Assembly: GCF_004120195.1 (NCBI RefSeq)
Contig: NZ_SCHN01000015.1
Location: forward strand, 102,281-166,280
DNA from: Enterovibrio baiacu
GTDB lineage: Bacteria; Pseudomonadota; Gammaproteobacteria; Enterobacterales; Vibrionaceae
Direction: 5' to 3'
DNA: 64,000 nt
Position 1 is the stretch's first letter. Every line of letters starts with the position of its first letter. This document shows, one piece after another, positions 46,589 through 55,979 of the stretch. Under the pieces are notes generated by a model. The model ran no database searches, was not told the origin of the DNA, and saw only the letters and a list, made by a program, of their open reading frames with translations. The translations under genes and the position numbers were made by a program.

Positions 46589-48994
46589 TTATTTTGTCGC
46601 CAAGGTGTCTTCGAAAAGCGGAAATTCCGTCGGGCGCTTTCCTTTGCGAACACGCTTAATCGCGTTATAGACCTGTTCAGGTGTCGCGGGCGCAGCGAGA
46701 TAGGGAATTTCACCATTTTCAGAAACGCTATTTACTGCGTCACGAAGGGCGCTCCAGACAGAAATAGCGAGCATAAACGGCGGCTCACCCACAGCCTTGG
46801 AGTGGAACACCGTGTCTTCAGGATTGGTGCGATTTTCCACCAGAGTCACATTAAATATCTCCGGGGTGTCTGCAACGGCTGGGATCTTGTAACTGGCGGG
46901 GCCACTTGTCATGAGTTGGCCGGCATCATTCCACACTAATTCTTCGGTGGTGAGCCAACCCATACCTTGAATAAAGCCACCTTCAACCTGCCCTATATCA
47001 ATGGCGGGGTTGAGGGACGCACCGACATCATGAAGGACATCAACGCGCAGCACTTTGTATTCACCGGTGAGGGTGTCAATCAGCACTTCTGAACAGGACA
47101 CGCCCCACGCGAAATAGTAGAAAGGGCGTCCACGCGCTGCGTCGTGGTCGTAGTAAATCTTTGGCGTTCGGTAGAAACCCGTTGAGGCCAACGAGATTTG
47201 ATTAAACCAACACAATTCAGCAAAGTCAGCGAACGTCATGGCTGCTTGGTCGCCACAAGAAACGATACCATTACTAAATTGAACTGCATCAGGGGAAACC
47301 TTGAAATGGTTACTGGCGAAATCCACCATGCGTTGTTTGATTGTCAATGCGGCATTTTGCGCGGCTTTACCGTTGAGGTCAGTACCGGAAGATGCCGCCG
47401 TGGGTGATGTGTTCGGTACTTTTTCAGTATTGGTTGCGGTGCACTGAATAGTGTCGATATCCACACTAAAGGTTTCCGCCACAATCTGTGCGACCTTGGT
47501 ATTTAAACCTTGCCCCATTTCTGTCCCACCGTGATTGAGCGAAATGCTGCCATCGGTATACACAGTGACAAGTGCGCCTGCCTGATTGAGGAAAGTTGCA
47601 GTAAAAGATATACCGAACTTGACAGGGGTGAGGGCAATGCCTTTTTTCAATAGCGGATTTTCAGCGTTGAACTTAGCAATTTCTGTGCGACGTGCTTGGT
47701 ACTCACAGGACGCTTCAAGTTCTTCCGTTATGTCTTGAATGAAGTTGTCTTCCACCTTTTGGAAGTAATGTGTTTCGTCCCGTTCGTTGTCGGTGTAGTA
47801 ATTGATCTTGCGGACATCAAGTGGATCTTTCTTTAGATGGTAAGCAATGGTATCCATCACATGCTCAATGGTCATCATGCCTTGCGGGCCGCCAAAACCA
47901 CGGTAAGCAGTGTTCGACGCCGTATTGGTTTTCACGCAATGTCCTGTGACGGTGGCATTGTTGAGAAAGTAGGCATTGTCCGAGTGAAACATCGCACGGT
48001 CGACGATAGAACGCGACAAGTCGGGTGAATGTCCTGCGTTGCCCGACACGACAATCTCAATGCCTTGGATAAGACCGTCATCATTAAAGCCGACCTTGTA
48101 TTGGTTGTAGAAAGGGTGACGCTTGCCCGTCATCATCATGTCTTCACGACGTGGTAAACGGAACTTCACAGGGCAACCTGTTTGCACCGCAATGACTGCT
48201 GCGATACAAGCAGGTCCCGCAGCTTGGGTTTCCTTACCCCCAAAACCACCGCCCATTCGACGCATGTCGATCAGTACCTTGTGCATGGGAATACCCAACA
48301 CGGAACCCACAAGCTTTTGCACTTCTGTTGGGTTCTGCGTGGAGCAATACACGATCACGCCGCCGTCTTCTGTGGGAACAACACTCGACACTTGGGTTTC
48401 AAGGTAGAAGTGTTCCTGGCCACCGACATGCAAAGCGCCTTCGAGTTGATGTTGTGCGTTCGCGATGGCATTTTCCGAATCACCACGCTTTTGCTGGTGG
48501 CTATCTGTCACGAACAGTTCTTGGGCCAACGCTTGTTCAATATCCAGCGCTGCGGGCAGTTCGCTATATTCGACAATGGCCGCTTGTGCGCCTTTGCGGG
48601 CGTTTTCTAAGCTGTCTGCGGCCACGGCGATAACGGGCTGGCCCACATATACGACGTTTCCATCCGCAAGCAAAGGATCGCCAGGAAGAATAGGGCCGAT
48701 ATCGAGCTCACCGGGGATGTCTTCAGCAGTCAGTACACTATGAACGCCTTGAACCGCATAGCAGGGCGATACATCAAGGTGTGTAATGGTGGCGTGTGCA
48801 TGCGGGCTCATCAATGCATAAACATGAAGCTGGTTAGGAAATTCGCCGCGATCATCAATGTATAGCGCCTCACCAGACACTTGCTTTTCAGCACTCTCAT
48901 GCTTCACCGATTTGCCTACGCCTGTTGAGAGATCTTGCTTAGCCTGCGCAGACATTTCTTCGATAGTCATTGATGGTGATGTTTTACGAGACAT
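46589..48994 (-). CDS. xdhB: Xanthine dehydrogenase, molybdenum-binding subunit
   Basis: The 801-residue subunit binds the molybdenum cofactor and oxidises hypoxanthine and xanthine to urate. Visible motifs are MGGGFGGKETQ, GRPFYYFAWG, MGQGLNTKV and, near the C-terminus, AVGEPPFMLAISVWSALRDAV, which carries the catalytic Glu. Its start overlaps the end of xdhA by 11 bases, so translation is probably coupled. It partners with XdhA in a heteromeric enzyme. Confidence 0.96.
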   Translation of the reverse strand: MSRKTSPSMTIEEMSAQAKQDLSTGVGKSVKHESAEKQVSGEALYIDDRGEFPNQLHVYALMSPHAHATITHLDVSPCYAVQGVHSVLTAEDIPGELDIGPILPGDPLLADGNVVYVGQPVIAVAADSLENARKGAQAAIVEYSELPAALDIEQALAQELFVTDSHQQKRGDSENAIANAQHQLEGALHVGGQEHFYLETQVSSVVPTEDGGVIVYCSTQNPTEVQKLVGSVLGIPMHKVLIDMRRMGGGFGGKETQAAGPACIAAVIAVQTGCPVKFRLPRREDMMMTGKRHPFYNQYKVGFNDDGLIQGIEIVVSGNAGHSPDLSRSIVDRAMFHSDNAYFLNNATVTGHCVKTNTASNTAYRGFGGPQGMMTIEHVMDTIAYHLKKDPLDVRKINYYTDNERDETHYFQKVEDNFIQDITEELEASCEYQARRTEIAKFNAENPLLKKGIALTPVKFGISFTATFLNQAGALVTVYTDGSISLNHGGTEMGQGLNTKVAQIVAETFSVDIDTIQCTATNTEKVPNTSPTAASSGTDLNGKAAQNAALTIKQRMVDFASNHFKVSPDAVQFSNGIVSCGDQAAMTFADFAELCWFNQISLASTGFYRTPKIYYDHDAARGRPFYYFAWGVSCSEVLIDTLTGEYKVLRVDVLHDVGASLNPAIDIGQVEGGFIQGMGWLTTEELVWNDAGQLMTSGPASYKIPAVADTPEIFNVTLVENRTNPEDTVFHSKAVGEPPFMLAISVWSALRDAVNSVSENGEIPYLAAPATPEQVYNAIKRVRKGKRPTEFPLFEDTLATK

Positions 48995-50474
48995 GATGAA
49001 TAACCCTCGTTGCTATTGCGTTACTAGACTTGGCGCTTTCTGCATGACCTGCAACTCTCAGTTCTGCATACATGCGATACAGAAGGTTGGCTGCGGTTTC
49101 TAATCGATATTCTTTGCTGGCGCGAAAGTCGGTGATGGGGGCAAAGTCTTGTTCAAGGGCGACCATTGCGGCTTGAATGCTTGCCATTGAGAGTGGCTTT
49201 CCGAGTAAAGCCTGCTCGCAACTTGCGGCTCTGGCGGGTGTTGCGGCCATGCCACCGAAGGCAATCTTAACACTAGTGACAACGTCACTCTTTGTTTCTG
49301 CATCCTTTTCAAAGGTCAAATGAAAAGCGCCACACACGGCTGAGATGTCATCATCGAAGCGTTTCGATATTTTGTAGGCTTTGAACATTTGACCGTTTTG
49401 AGGTTTGGGGATTCGAACGGTTTGAATAAATTCAGAGGGTTGGAGTGCCGTGACTTTGTACCCTTTGAAGAAATCTTCGAGGGGAATTTCTCGCACCGCG
49501 TCGCCGAGTCGAAGCGCGATAGATGCACCAAGTGCAATTAACAGCGGCGGCGCATCTCCAATGGGTGAGGCATTGGCAATGTTTCCTCCGACGGTGCCTT
49601 GGTTACGAATTTGCAAAGACGCAAAGCGCTGGATCAAGGTGCCAAAATCAGGGTAATGCGGCGTGAGCGCTTCATAGACATCGGTTAAAGGGACATTTGC
49701 ACCGATTTCAATGTGTGTATCTGTCTCCTTGACCACTTTGATGTCATTAACCTGACCGACGTATACGAGTTCATCAATATCACGATGAAACTGTGTTACC
49801 TCAAGTGCCAAATCCGTGCCGCCTGCTAATAGTTTGGCGTTAGGGTGTGCGAGAAGTACTGACGCTAATTCATCGCTGCTTTGAGGGGTAAATGCGGTTT
49901 TACCATCACACTGATGCTGCAGTTCAGGGGGAGCAATGCTGGAAAGGCGAGCTATTGTCTCTTGTTCGTACTCTGCAAACTGATCGCGAATAGGCTGACT
50001 CTGGCTTAGCGACAGCGCTGCATCAACGATAGGGCGATAGCCTGTGCATCGGCAAAGGTTCCCGGCGAGCGCCTCATAGGTTTCTTCTTTATCAGCGTTT
50101 GGCTTGTTCTTGGTGAGCGCAAACATCGACATAATAAAGCCGGGCGTGCAAAACCCACACTGACTGCCATGATGTTCGACCATGGCTTGTTGAACGGGAT
50201 GAAGTGTCTTCTTATTACGTAGATCTTCTACGGTAATGAGTTGCTTGCCATGAAGCGCAGAGACAAACGTCAAACATGCGTTAACACTTCGGTAAGACAG
50301 CCTTCCGTCTACCACTTCGCCTAACACCACGGTGCATGCACCGCAATCGCCTGAACCGCAACCTTCTTTTGTTCCAGTTTTAGCAATGTGTTCACGAAGG
50401 TAATTTAAAACCGTCATGTTCGGTGAGATAGACGATTCTTCACGTAACGTTTGATTAAGCAGAAAACGGATCAC
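48984..50474 (-). CDS. xdhA: Xanthine dehydrogenase, FeS and FAD subunit
   Basis: The 496-residue subunit carries two 2Fe-2S clusters (CGSGDCGACTVV and CGFCTPGFIMSM with CRCTGYRPI) and an FAD domain (KLLAGGTDLALEVT, then GTVGGNIANASPIGD). It passes electrons from XdhB to NAD or another acceptor. The gene is the first of xdhA-xdhB-xdhC-guaD. A perfect TTGTATACAA palindrome lies 167 bases upstream of its start. Confidence 0.96.
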   Translation of the reverse strand: MIRFLLNQTLREESSISPNMTVLNYLREHIAKTGTKEGCGSGDCGACTVVLGEVVDGRLSYRSVNACLTFVSALHGKQLITVEDLRNKKTLHPVQQAMVEHHGSQCGFCTPGFIMSMFALTKNKPNADKEETYEALAGNLCRCTGYRPIVDAALSLSQSQPIRDQFAEYEQETIARLSSIAPPELQHQCDGKTAFTPQSSDELASVLLAHPNAKLLAGGTDLALEVTQFHRDIDELVYVGQVNDIKVVKETDTHIEIGANVPLTDVYEALTPHYPDFGTLIQRFASLQIRNQGTVGGNIANASPIGDAPPLLIALGASIALRLGDAVREIPLEDFFKGYKVTALQPSEFIQTVRIPKPQNGQMFKAYKISKRFDDDISAVCGAFHLTFEKDAETKSDVVTSVKIAFGGMAATPARAASCEQALLGKPLSMASIQAAMVALEQDFAPITDFRASKEYRLETAANLLYRMYAELRVAGHAESAKSSNAIATRVIHHVS

Positions 50475-50868
50475 GTTGCCTCCAGCGCGTTTTGGCTATC
50501 CATGATTCAAACTTAATGAAACCTGACTAAATGGTCAACTTTTAGTTAACAAGTTGGCAACCAAGGTTTTTGGCGTTAAAAAGCATATAAAACAGTGGTT
50601 TAATGTTTTTTTTGGTGAGATTTCTAATATTTGGCTCGAGATATTGTATACAATATGTGAGCATGATCGTTTTCAATATCTGTTGGAAAGCTCGAGGTCT
50701 CGACTGTGGAACACATAGTAAGGCGGTGTACATTTACTTCGTGATGATGAGAGAAAATCTTGGAAAAGGAATAGAAAGTATGGGGAAGTGAAGGAGGAGC
50801 AAAAATGCCACTGCGTTTTTCCTTTCACTGAAGGTGCAGGCAGTGGCTTATAAATACTGAAACAGGCG
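50475..50868. other. Regulatory region between gntR and xdhA
   Basis: This 394-base region on the minus strand follows gntR and precedes xdhA. It holds the palindrome at 50641-50656. No gene or clear terminator is visible; a 62-codon plus-strand frame (50603-50791) is not supported. Confidence 0.6.
50641..50656. promoter_or_regulatory. GntR-type operator upstream of xdhA
   Basis: ATATTGTATACAATAT is a perfect 16-bp palindrome. The core TTGTATACAA recurs before gcl and, with one change, before aceB. It is the type of site bound by GntR/FCD regulators, and a GntR gene is next door. Confidence 0.8.
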
Positions 50869-51603
50869 TTACGCTTTCTTCTTCACGACATTGGAGAAAA
50901 CCGCATGAAGATCGTTTACTGGATTGTCGTCATCCAGCTTTAATTTGGATTTGATGTGCGCTAAGTGGGACTTCATCAGAGACACACATCGTGTCTTGTC
51001 ACCTGCCTCAATAGCATCCAGTAATTCCGTGTGTTCATCGAGCGAGCAATTAGTGTGTTTGCTTGATTCGTACAACGCGATGATCAAAGAAGACTGGGAT
51101 ACCAAACTGCGCTGGAAACTTGCCAATGGAATGTTATTTGCCATTGCAGCAAGTTCGATATGGAATTCACCGGAAAGGCGAATGCTTCTGCCTGTGTCAC
51201 CTTGAGCGATGGCTTCTTGTTCTTCGGATACCAAAAGGCGGCATTTTGCGATTTGTTCTTTTGTCGCATGATCGGCAGCGAGTTCAATGATCGCTAATTC
51301 CATCACTTCTCGGGCTTTCAGAATCTGTAACGCTTCTTGAACCGTGGGCGACGCAACGATGGAGCCGCGGTTTGGGCGCGTACTCACCACTTGTTCTACT
51401 GATAAACGCAACAATGCGCGACGAATAATGGTACGGCTTACACCAAAAATCTCACCCATGGCTTCTTCGCTGAGTTTGGTACCAGGGGGAAGGCGTTGTT
51501 CTAAAATGGCATCAAAGATATGCCCATAAACGATGTCGTCTTGCGTTTGTTTAGGCCCTAACATCTTGTCTTTTTTTGTGTTTGTTTTCATGAGTCCAGT
51601 CAT
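50869..51603 (-). CDS. GntR family regulator with FCD domain
   Basis: The 244-residue regulator has an N-terminal winged helix (YGHIFDAILEQRLPPGTKLS, then SRTIIRRALLRLSVEQVVSTRPNRG) and a C-terminal FCD ligand domain (about 100-225, EFHIELAAMANNIPL). FadR-group proteins often sense organic acids. It is followed by xdhA in the same direction. AGAGG precedes the ATG at 51603; an ATG four codons later is also possible. A degenerate copy of the operator lies in its own upstream region (51686-51695), consistent with autoregulation. The likely signal is a purine breakdown product or glyoxylate; this is inference. Confidence 0.88.
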   Translation of the reverse strand: MTGLMKTNTKKDKMLGPKQTQDDIVYGHIFDAILEQRLPPGTKLSEEAMGEIFGVSRTIIRRALLRLSVEQVVSTRPNRGSIVASPTVQEALQILKAREVMELAIIELAADHATKEQIAKCRLLVSEEQEAIAQGDTGRSIRLSGEFHIELAAMANNIPLASFQRSLVSQSSLIIALYESSKHTNCSLDEHTELLDAIEAGDKTRCVSLMKSHLAHIKSKLKLDDDNPVNDLHAVFSNVVKKKA

Positions 51604-52020
51604 ACGGCCTCTTTTTCCTCTTTGTCACGCAATGACCCGAACCAAGCCATTGTTGTTCGGTCTTAAATGCAATTGCATGAATATTTTGTATGGAATCTGA
51701 TAATCAGATTGTACAGCATGGATAAGCAAATTGTACTTTAGCGTTGAGGAATTAGCGTATTGACCGCGAAAATTAGAGGCGGTTCAGTTTGAGTTGTTGG
51801 AATTGCAAGTGTGGAGGGCGTGACTAGGCTGACTATGCCAAAAGGTGTGTATCCGTAACAACAAAGCCTCTTAAGTGAACTGTTACTTCTAAAAGCAGAG
51901 AGTTAAATGCTTTTGGTTCTTATTTATTTACTGATTCAGAAAAAATGAAAGATAAATCTTTTTGTCCGTGTCCTGTGATTATGAAGAAAGCAAATCTACT
52001 CACAAGTAAAGGGAACGGAA
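51604..52020. other. Divergent region between gntR and the arsenic cluster
   Basis: The 417 bases separate gntR (minus) from the arsenic-type cluster (plus). The gntR side has a TTGTATGGAA half-match (51686-51695) and two TTGTAC stretches. No ArsR-type operator or arsR gene was found for the plus-strand genes. A minus-strand frame at 51920-52126 is not supported. Confidence 0.5.
51686..51695. promoter_or_regulatory. Weak GntR operator near the gntR promoter
   Basis: TTGTATGGAA matches TTGTATACAA at eight of ten bases. It lies about 85 bases upstream of the gntR start. Confidence 0.4.
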
Positions 52021-52701
52021 TTGACGAAAAATATCGCCACTTTAGTTTTGGTCTGCAAGCGCCCAGCCTTACACCAAGGAAAGCAGCGTTTGGCGGAGAC
52101 AATTGGTGCAGAGAAAGCGTTTTCAATTGCTCAGCATTTACTTCAATGTGCTTTGGAGGATCTTTCTGACTGGGCAGGAGCAGTTGTTATTTCACCCTCG
52201 CATAGTTCAGATGTTCAATGGTCATCGACACTACTTGAGAGGGATTTCGAGGTTGTTCCCCAATCCGACGGGAACCTCGGTAAAAGGTTAAACCTTCTCG
52301 ATCGCGAACTCCGAGCAAAAGGTCATAACGCCCTTATCTACATTGGCAGCGATGCCCCTATTCTTTCAAATATACACTTCCATGAAATTTTGACTTCGTT
52401 GGAAAGCAACGATGTTGTGTTTTGTCCATCTTCTGATGGCGGTGTAACGATCATGGCTTGTAATCGCACTTGGCCAGATATGACGGCTCTACCTTGGAGC
52501 ACTGATAAGTTAGGAACATCGCTTACTGATTTGTGCCTAGAGAATCAGCTTTCAGTTAATCATACCTCTCCAGCTTACGATATCGATATTCAAGAGCACC
52601 TTTATCGATTAGTAAGAGACCTTAAAGAGGATGAACGTCCGGCTAGAAAGGCGCTCGTATCAGAAATCCATCAACTAATGAAGACTTCATACTATGCATA
52701 A
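52021..52701 (+). CDS. TIGR04282/DUF2064-type glycosyltransferase-like protein
   Basis: The 226-residue protein matches the family that NCBI names arsenosugar biosynthesis glycosyltransferase TIGR04282 (DUF2064). It shows a nucleotide-sugar-like fold with KNIATLVLVCKRP, GNLGKRLNLLDRELRAKG and the GSDAPIL loop that replaces a DxD motif. The start is TTG, set by AAAGGGAA nearby; no in-frame ATG lies upstream. Its last eight bases overlap the next gene, so the cluster is translated as a unit. The sugar and acceptor are not known. Confidence 0.8.
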   Translation: MTKNIATLVLVCKRPALHQGKQRLAETIGAEKAFSIAQHLLQCALEDLSDWAGAVVISPSHSSDVQWSSTLLERDFEVVPQSDGNLGKRLNLLDRELRAKGHNALIYIGSDAPILSNIHFHEILTSLESNDVVFCPSSDGGVTIMACNRTWPDMTALPWSTDKLGTSLTDLCLENQLSVNHTSPAYDIDIQEHLYRLVRDLKEDERPARKALVSEIHQLMKTSYYA

Positions 52702-53740
52702 TCAAGTACAGGAATATTACGGAAAGATATTACAAGGCTCGGGCGATCTGCAAACCAACGCATGTTGTACCGATGACGCTATGCCAGAGTTTTTAAAGCC
52801 GGTGCTTAGCAATATTCATGATGAAGTGATGATGCGTTACTACGGCTGTGGTCTCGTGTGTCCAGAACAGTTAAAAGGTGCAAGGATTCTTGACTTGGGC
52901 AGTGGCTCAGGTAGGGATGTTTACGCGCTCGCACAACTAGTGGGTGAAGACGGTGAAGTTGTCGGCGTCGATATGACTGATGAACAATTAGAGGTTGCGA
53001 ATCGCCACCTTAATTATCACAAAGAGAAGTTCGGGTTCAGTTCATCAAACGTACAATTCAAGAAGGGGTATATCGAAAAACTTGATGAACTTGGTTTAAA
53101 ACCTGGAAGCTTCGATATCATTGTTTCGAACTGTGTCATTAACCTTTCTCCTGACAAGGATGCCGTTTTAAGGCAGGCATTTCATTTACTCAAGCCTGGC
53201 GGTGAAATCTATTTTTCTGATGTTTATGCAGATCGCCGAGTGCCTCAGGCATTAGTAGACGACCCATTGCTATATGGTGAATGTTTAAGTGGTGCGCTCT
53301 ACTGGAATGATTTTGTTAACCTCGCAAAAAAGGCAGGCTTTGCTGATCCTAGGCTTGTTGAGGACCGACCGATCTCAATTGATAACCAGAAAATCATCAG
53401 CAAAGTGGGTCATATCAATTTCTTTTCTGCAACTTATCGCTTATTCAAACTGCCTGAGTTAGAGAGCCACTGTGAAGATTATGGCCAAGCGGTTATTTAC
53501 AAAGGCACGATTAAATATCACCCAAATACCTTCGTACTAGATAAACACCACAACATTGAAGCTGGGAAGGTTTTCCCTGTTTGCGGTAATACATGGCGGA
53601 TGCTTAACGACACGAGATTTAAAGAACATTTTGAGTTTATCGGTAATTTTGATGTCCACTACGGGATATTTGATGGGTGCGGAACCATTTTGCCATTTGA
53701 TGACGTTACGGATGAACAAGGTAATGCAGGTTGTTGCTAA
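52694..53740 (+). CDS. ArsM-like SAM-dependent arsenic methyltransferase
   Basis: The 348-residue methyltransferase has the SAM-binding motif ILDLGSGSGRD (65-75) and GGEIYFSDVY, plus cysteines in the ArsM pattern: Cys24-Cys25 (NACCTD), Cys147 (SNCVIN) and Cys197 (GECLSG). The last two are 50 residues apart, as are the As-binding Cys174 and Cys224 of the Cyanidioschyzon ArsM (recalled numbering). The C-terminus (HCEDYGQAVIYKGTI, FPVCGNTWRML, HYGIFDGCG) matches the arsenosugar-type ArsM group. It would methylate arsenite, probably to a dimethyl form. It is second in the six-gene cluster. Confidence 0.85.
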   Translation: MHNQVQEYYGKILQGSGDLQTNACCTDDAMPEFLKPVLSNIHDEVMMRYYGCGLVCPEQLKGARILDLGSGSGRDVYALAQLVGEDGEVVGVDMTDEQLEVANRHLNYHKEKFGFSSSNVQFKKGYIEKLDELGLKPGSFDIIVSNCVINLSPDKDAVLRQAFHLLKPGGEIYFSDVYADRRVPQALVDDPLLYGECLSGALYWNDFVNLAKKAGFADPRLVEDRPISIDNQKIISKVGHINFFSATYRLFKLPELESHCEDYGQAVIYKGTIKYHPNTFVLDKHHNIEAGKVFPVCGNTWRMLNDTRFKEHFEFIGNFDVHYGIFDGCGTILPFDDVTDEQGNAGCC

Positions 53741-53749
53741 GGTGGAAAA

Positions 53750-54661
53750 ATGATGAAAGCCAATAAATCTGACGCGTGGTGGACTACCCCAACTGATGAG
53801 CCACGTGGATATATTCAGCCTGGTGATTTGAAAGAGCTTTGGTTTCACACTGGTACACGGTGCAATTTGGAATGTGAATTCTGTCTAGAGGGTTCTAGCC
53901 CTTCGGACAAAAGACTGGGAAATCCGACGCTTGAAGAGGTTCGGCCTATTATTGACGAAGCTTTGGAGATGGGGGTTGAGAAATTTTCCTTTACTGGTGG
54001 TGAACCGTTTTTAGTGAAAGAGATTATTGAGATTCTTGATTACGCCTCCCTGCATAGACCAGTTCTCGTGTTGACAAATGGAACTGAGCCGTTGATGAAA
54101 CGTTTGGAAAAACTGACTGAACTGTCGACAAATCCTTTCCCTATTTCACTTCGCATTAGCTTAGATCACCTTGATGCGGATAGTCATGATGCGCACCGTG
54201 GTAAAGGCAACTTTGCAAAGGCAGTTGCCGGTATGCGAGCACTCCACTCTCGTGGCTTTGCTGTTTCTGTTGCACGGCATATGGAGGAAGGAGAAAGCAC
54301 GGAGCGCATCGAGCATGGCTTTAAGCAGTTATTTGTACTGAATGGTTTACCTGAAGAGCTCCCTATGGTTGCCTTCCCTGACTTTCTCGCTCCGGGATCT
54401 TTACCTAATGTTCCGCACATCAGTGAGCATTGTATGACTCACTACCAGAGTGAGGAAAGTCGTCAGGACTTTATGTGCCATTACTCAAAAATGGTGGTAA
54501 AGCGAGAAGGGCAAATGAAAGTGTATGCCTGTACCTTGGTGGACGATGACCTTGAGTATGAATTAGGGAATTCGCTCTCAGAGAGTCAGACGCAAAGAAT
54601 CAGCATGAAACACCATCGCTGCTATAGCTGTTTTGCATTTGGCTCTTCTTGTAGCGGTTAA
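53750..54661 (+). CDS. Radical SAM protein of the arsenic cluster
   Basis: The 303-residue enzyme has the radical SAM cluster CNLECEFC (Cys38, Cys42, Cys45) and the SAM-binding FTGGEP (81-86). The C-terminus is Cys-rich (DFMCHYSK, VYACTLVDDD, HHRCYSCFAFGSSCSG), so it may bind a second cluster. It is not close to the canonical ArsS family, which has a different N-terminus (recalled). In this setting it may add a 5'-deoxyadenosyl group to methylated arsenic. The last codon before TAA is Gly, so no selenocysteine is used. It lies nine bases after the ArsM-like gene. Confidence 0.75.
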   Translation: MMKANKSDAWWTTPTDEPRGYIQPGDLKELWFHTGTRCNLECEFCLEGSSPSDKRLGNPTLEEVRPIIDEALEMGVEKFSFTGGEPFLVKEIIEILDYASLHRPVLVLTNGTEPLMKRLEKLTELSTNPFPISLRISLDHLDADSHDAHRGKGNFAKAVAGMRALHSRGFAVSVARHMEEGESTERIEHGFKQLFVLNGLPEELPMVAFPDFLAPGSLPNVPHISEHCMTHYQSEESRQDFMCHYSKMVVKREGQMKVYACTLVDDDLEYELGNSLSESQTQRISMKHHRCYSCFAFGSSCSG

Positions 54662-54674
54662 AAAGGAAGGAACA

Positions 54675-55112
54675 ATGGAAAAGAAAACAAAAGTGCTTTT
54701 TTTGTGTACGGGTAACTCCTGTCGAAGCCAGATGGCAGAAGGTTGGGCTAACTCGCTTGGTTTACAGGATGTTGAATTTTATTCCGCTGGGATCGAAGCC
54801 CATGGCCTTAACCCAAACGCCATTATGGTGATGCAAGAGTCGGGTGTTGATATCAGTGGTCATCGCTCTGAGCTCTTGAGTGAATTTGTTGATATTGAAT
54901 TCGACTTTGTTTACGCAGTCTGCGATCACGCAAATAAAAGTTGCCCGTCGTTTGATGGCCATACACAAGTTATTTGTTATCAGTTTGACGATCCACCAAA
55001 GATGGCTGCAGCTACTGAAGATCAAGCTATCGCACTAGATTGTTATCGTCAGGTTAGGGATCAAATCAAAGACTGGATTGAAGAATTGCCACAACAACTG
55101 GCTGTAAATTGA
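54675..55112 (+). CDS. arsC: Thioredoxin-type arsenate reductase
   Basis: The 145-residue protein belongs to the low-molecular-weight phosphatase fold. The P-loop is CTGNSCRSQMAEG with nucleophile Cys11, and the redox pair is Cys83 and Cys90 in AVCDHANKSCP. This matches Staphylococcus aureus ArsC (Cys10, Cys82, Cys89), shifted by one. It reduces arsenate to arsenite with thioredoxin and would feed the ArsM-like enzyme. The start ATG at 54675 has AAGGAAGG upstream. No arsR, arsB or acr3 accompanies it, unlike ordinary arsenic resistance operons. Confidence 0.9.
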   Translation: MEKKTKVLFLCTGNSCRSQMAEGWANSLGLQDVEFYSAGIEAHGLNPNAIMVMQESGVDISGHRSELLSEFVDIEFDFVYAVCDHANKSCPSFDGHTQVICYQFDDPPKMAAATEDQAIALDCYRQVRDQIKDWIEELPQQLAVN

Positions 55113-55123
55113 AGGATATAAAT

Positions 55124-55978
55124 ATGCTCGCGATCATTGGCGGAACAGGGATCTATCAGTTTGAAGGCCTTGATGTAGTAACAACACATACGATTGAAAC
55201 ACCTTATGGACAGCCATCTGGTGAGATCATTGAAGGTAAATTTGACGGCCTTAAGGTCTTTTTCTTGCCTAGGCATGGAAGTGCGCACCAATTTTTACCT
55301 CACGAGGTAAATTACCGTGCAAACATTTGGGCGTTAAAGAGTCTTGGTGTCACGCAGGTGATTGGTTTGTCAGCGACGGGATCTCTGCAACAAGAAATAG
55401 CGCCAGGCGATTTGTCTCTTCCTTCACAGTATTTCGATTTCATAAAGGGCAATAGAGAAAAAACTTTCTTTGGTGAAGGCATTGCGGCGCATGTATCTAC
55501 AGCTGAGCCAACATGCCCTCAATTAGCGATGCATCTAGGAAATGCGGCGAAAGAACTTGATATTGTTCTACATCGAGATAAAACCTATGCGTGTGTCGAT
55601 GGGCCGCGTTTGGGAACGAGAGCAGAAAGCCTGTTTCTTAAGAATGCTGTGAATGCCGATTTGGTTGGTATGACAAATGTCCCTGAAGTGTTTTTGGCGA
55701 GAGAAGCGCAAATCTGTTACTGCACTGTCGCAATAGCCACAGATTACGATTGTTGGCAAGAGGATCCGGCTCATCACGTTACTGTAGAGCAGGTTATTTC
55801 ACGTTATGGCGAGAGTTTGGAAAAAGCCAAGTCATTGATTAAAATGTATTTGAAAAATCATCACCAGCCTGCGGATGAGAGCAGTCCGCAACGACAAAGC
55901 CTATCATCCGCAATTCTTACGCCCTCTCAGTTTATACCTGAAGCAAAGAAAGCATTGCTAGATGTACTTAAGAGGTAA
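55124..55978 (+). CDS. MTAP-like purine nucleoside phosphorylase
   Basis: The 284-residue protein resembles 5'-methylthioadenosine phosphorylase: IIGGTGIYQF, RHGSAHQFLPHEVNYRAN, EIAPGDLSLPSQYFD, TRAES and GMTNVPEVFLAREAQICY. Gammaproteobacteria normally use the nucleosidase Pfs instead, so a phosphorylase here is unusual and suggests a dedicated role. In the cluster it could cleave adenine from a 5'-deoxy-5'-arsino-adenosine. ATG 55124 has GAAGGA upstream. It ends one base before the next gene. Confidence 0.85.
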   Translation: MLAIIGGTGIYQFEGLDVVTTHTIETPYGQPSGEIIEGKFDGLKVFFLPRHGSAHQFLPHEVNYRANIWALKSLGVTQVIGLSATGSLQQEIAPGDLSLPSQYFDFIKGNREKTFFGEGIAAHVSTAEPTCPQLAMHLGNAAKELDIVLHRDKTYACVDGPRLGTRAESLFLKNAVNADLVGMTNVPEVFLAREAQICYCTVAIATDYDCWQEDPAHHVTVEQVISRYGESLEKAKSLIKMYLKNHHQPADESSPQRQSLSSAILTPSQFIPEAKKALLDVLKR

Positions 55979-55979
55979 G

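Noticed and set aside
51604..52020. ArsR operator controlling the arsenic cluster.
   Set aside because: No arsR gene and no clear inverted repeat of the ArsR type was found in this region.
54610..54661. Selenocysteine in the radical SAM protein, as in some ArsS proteins.
   Set aside because: The reading frame ends with an ordinary TAA after SSCSG and no TGA is read through.
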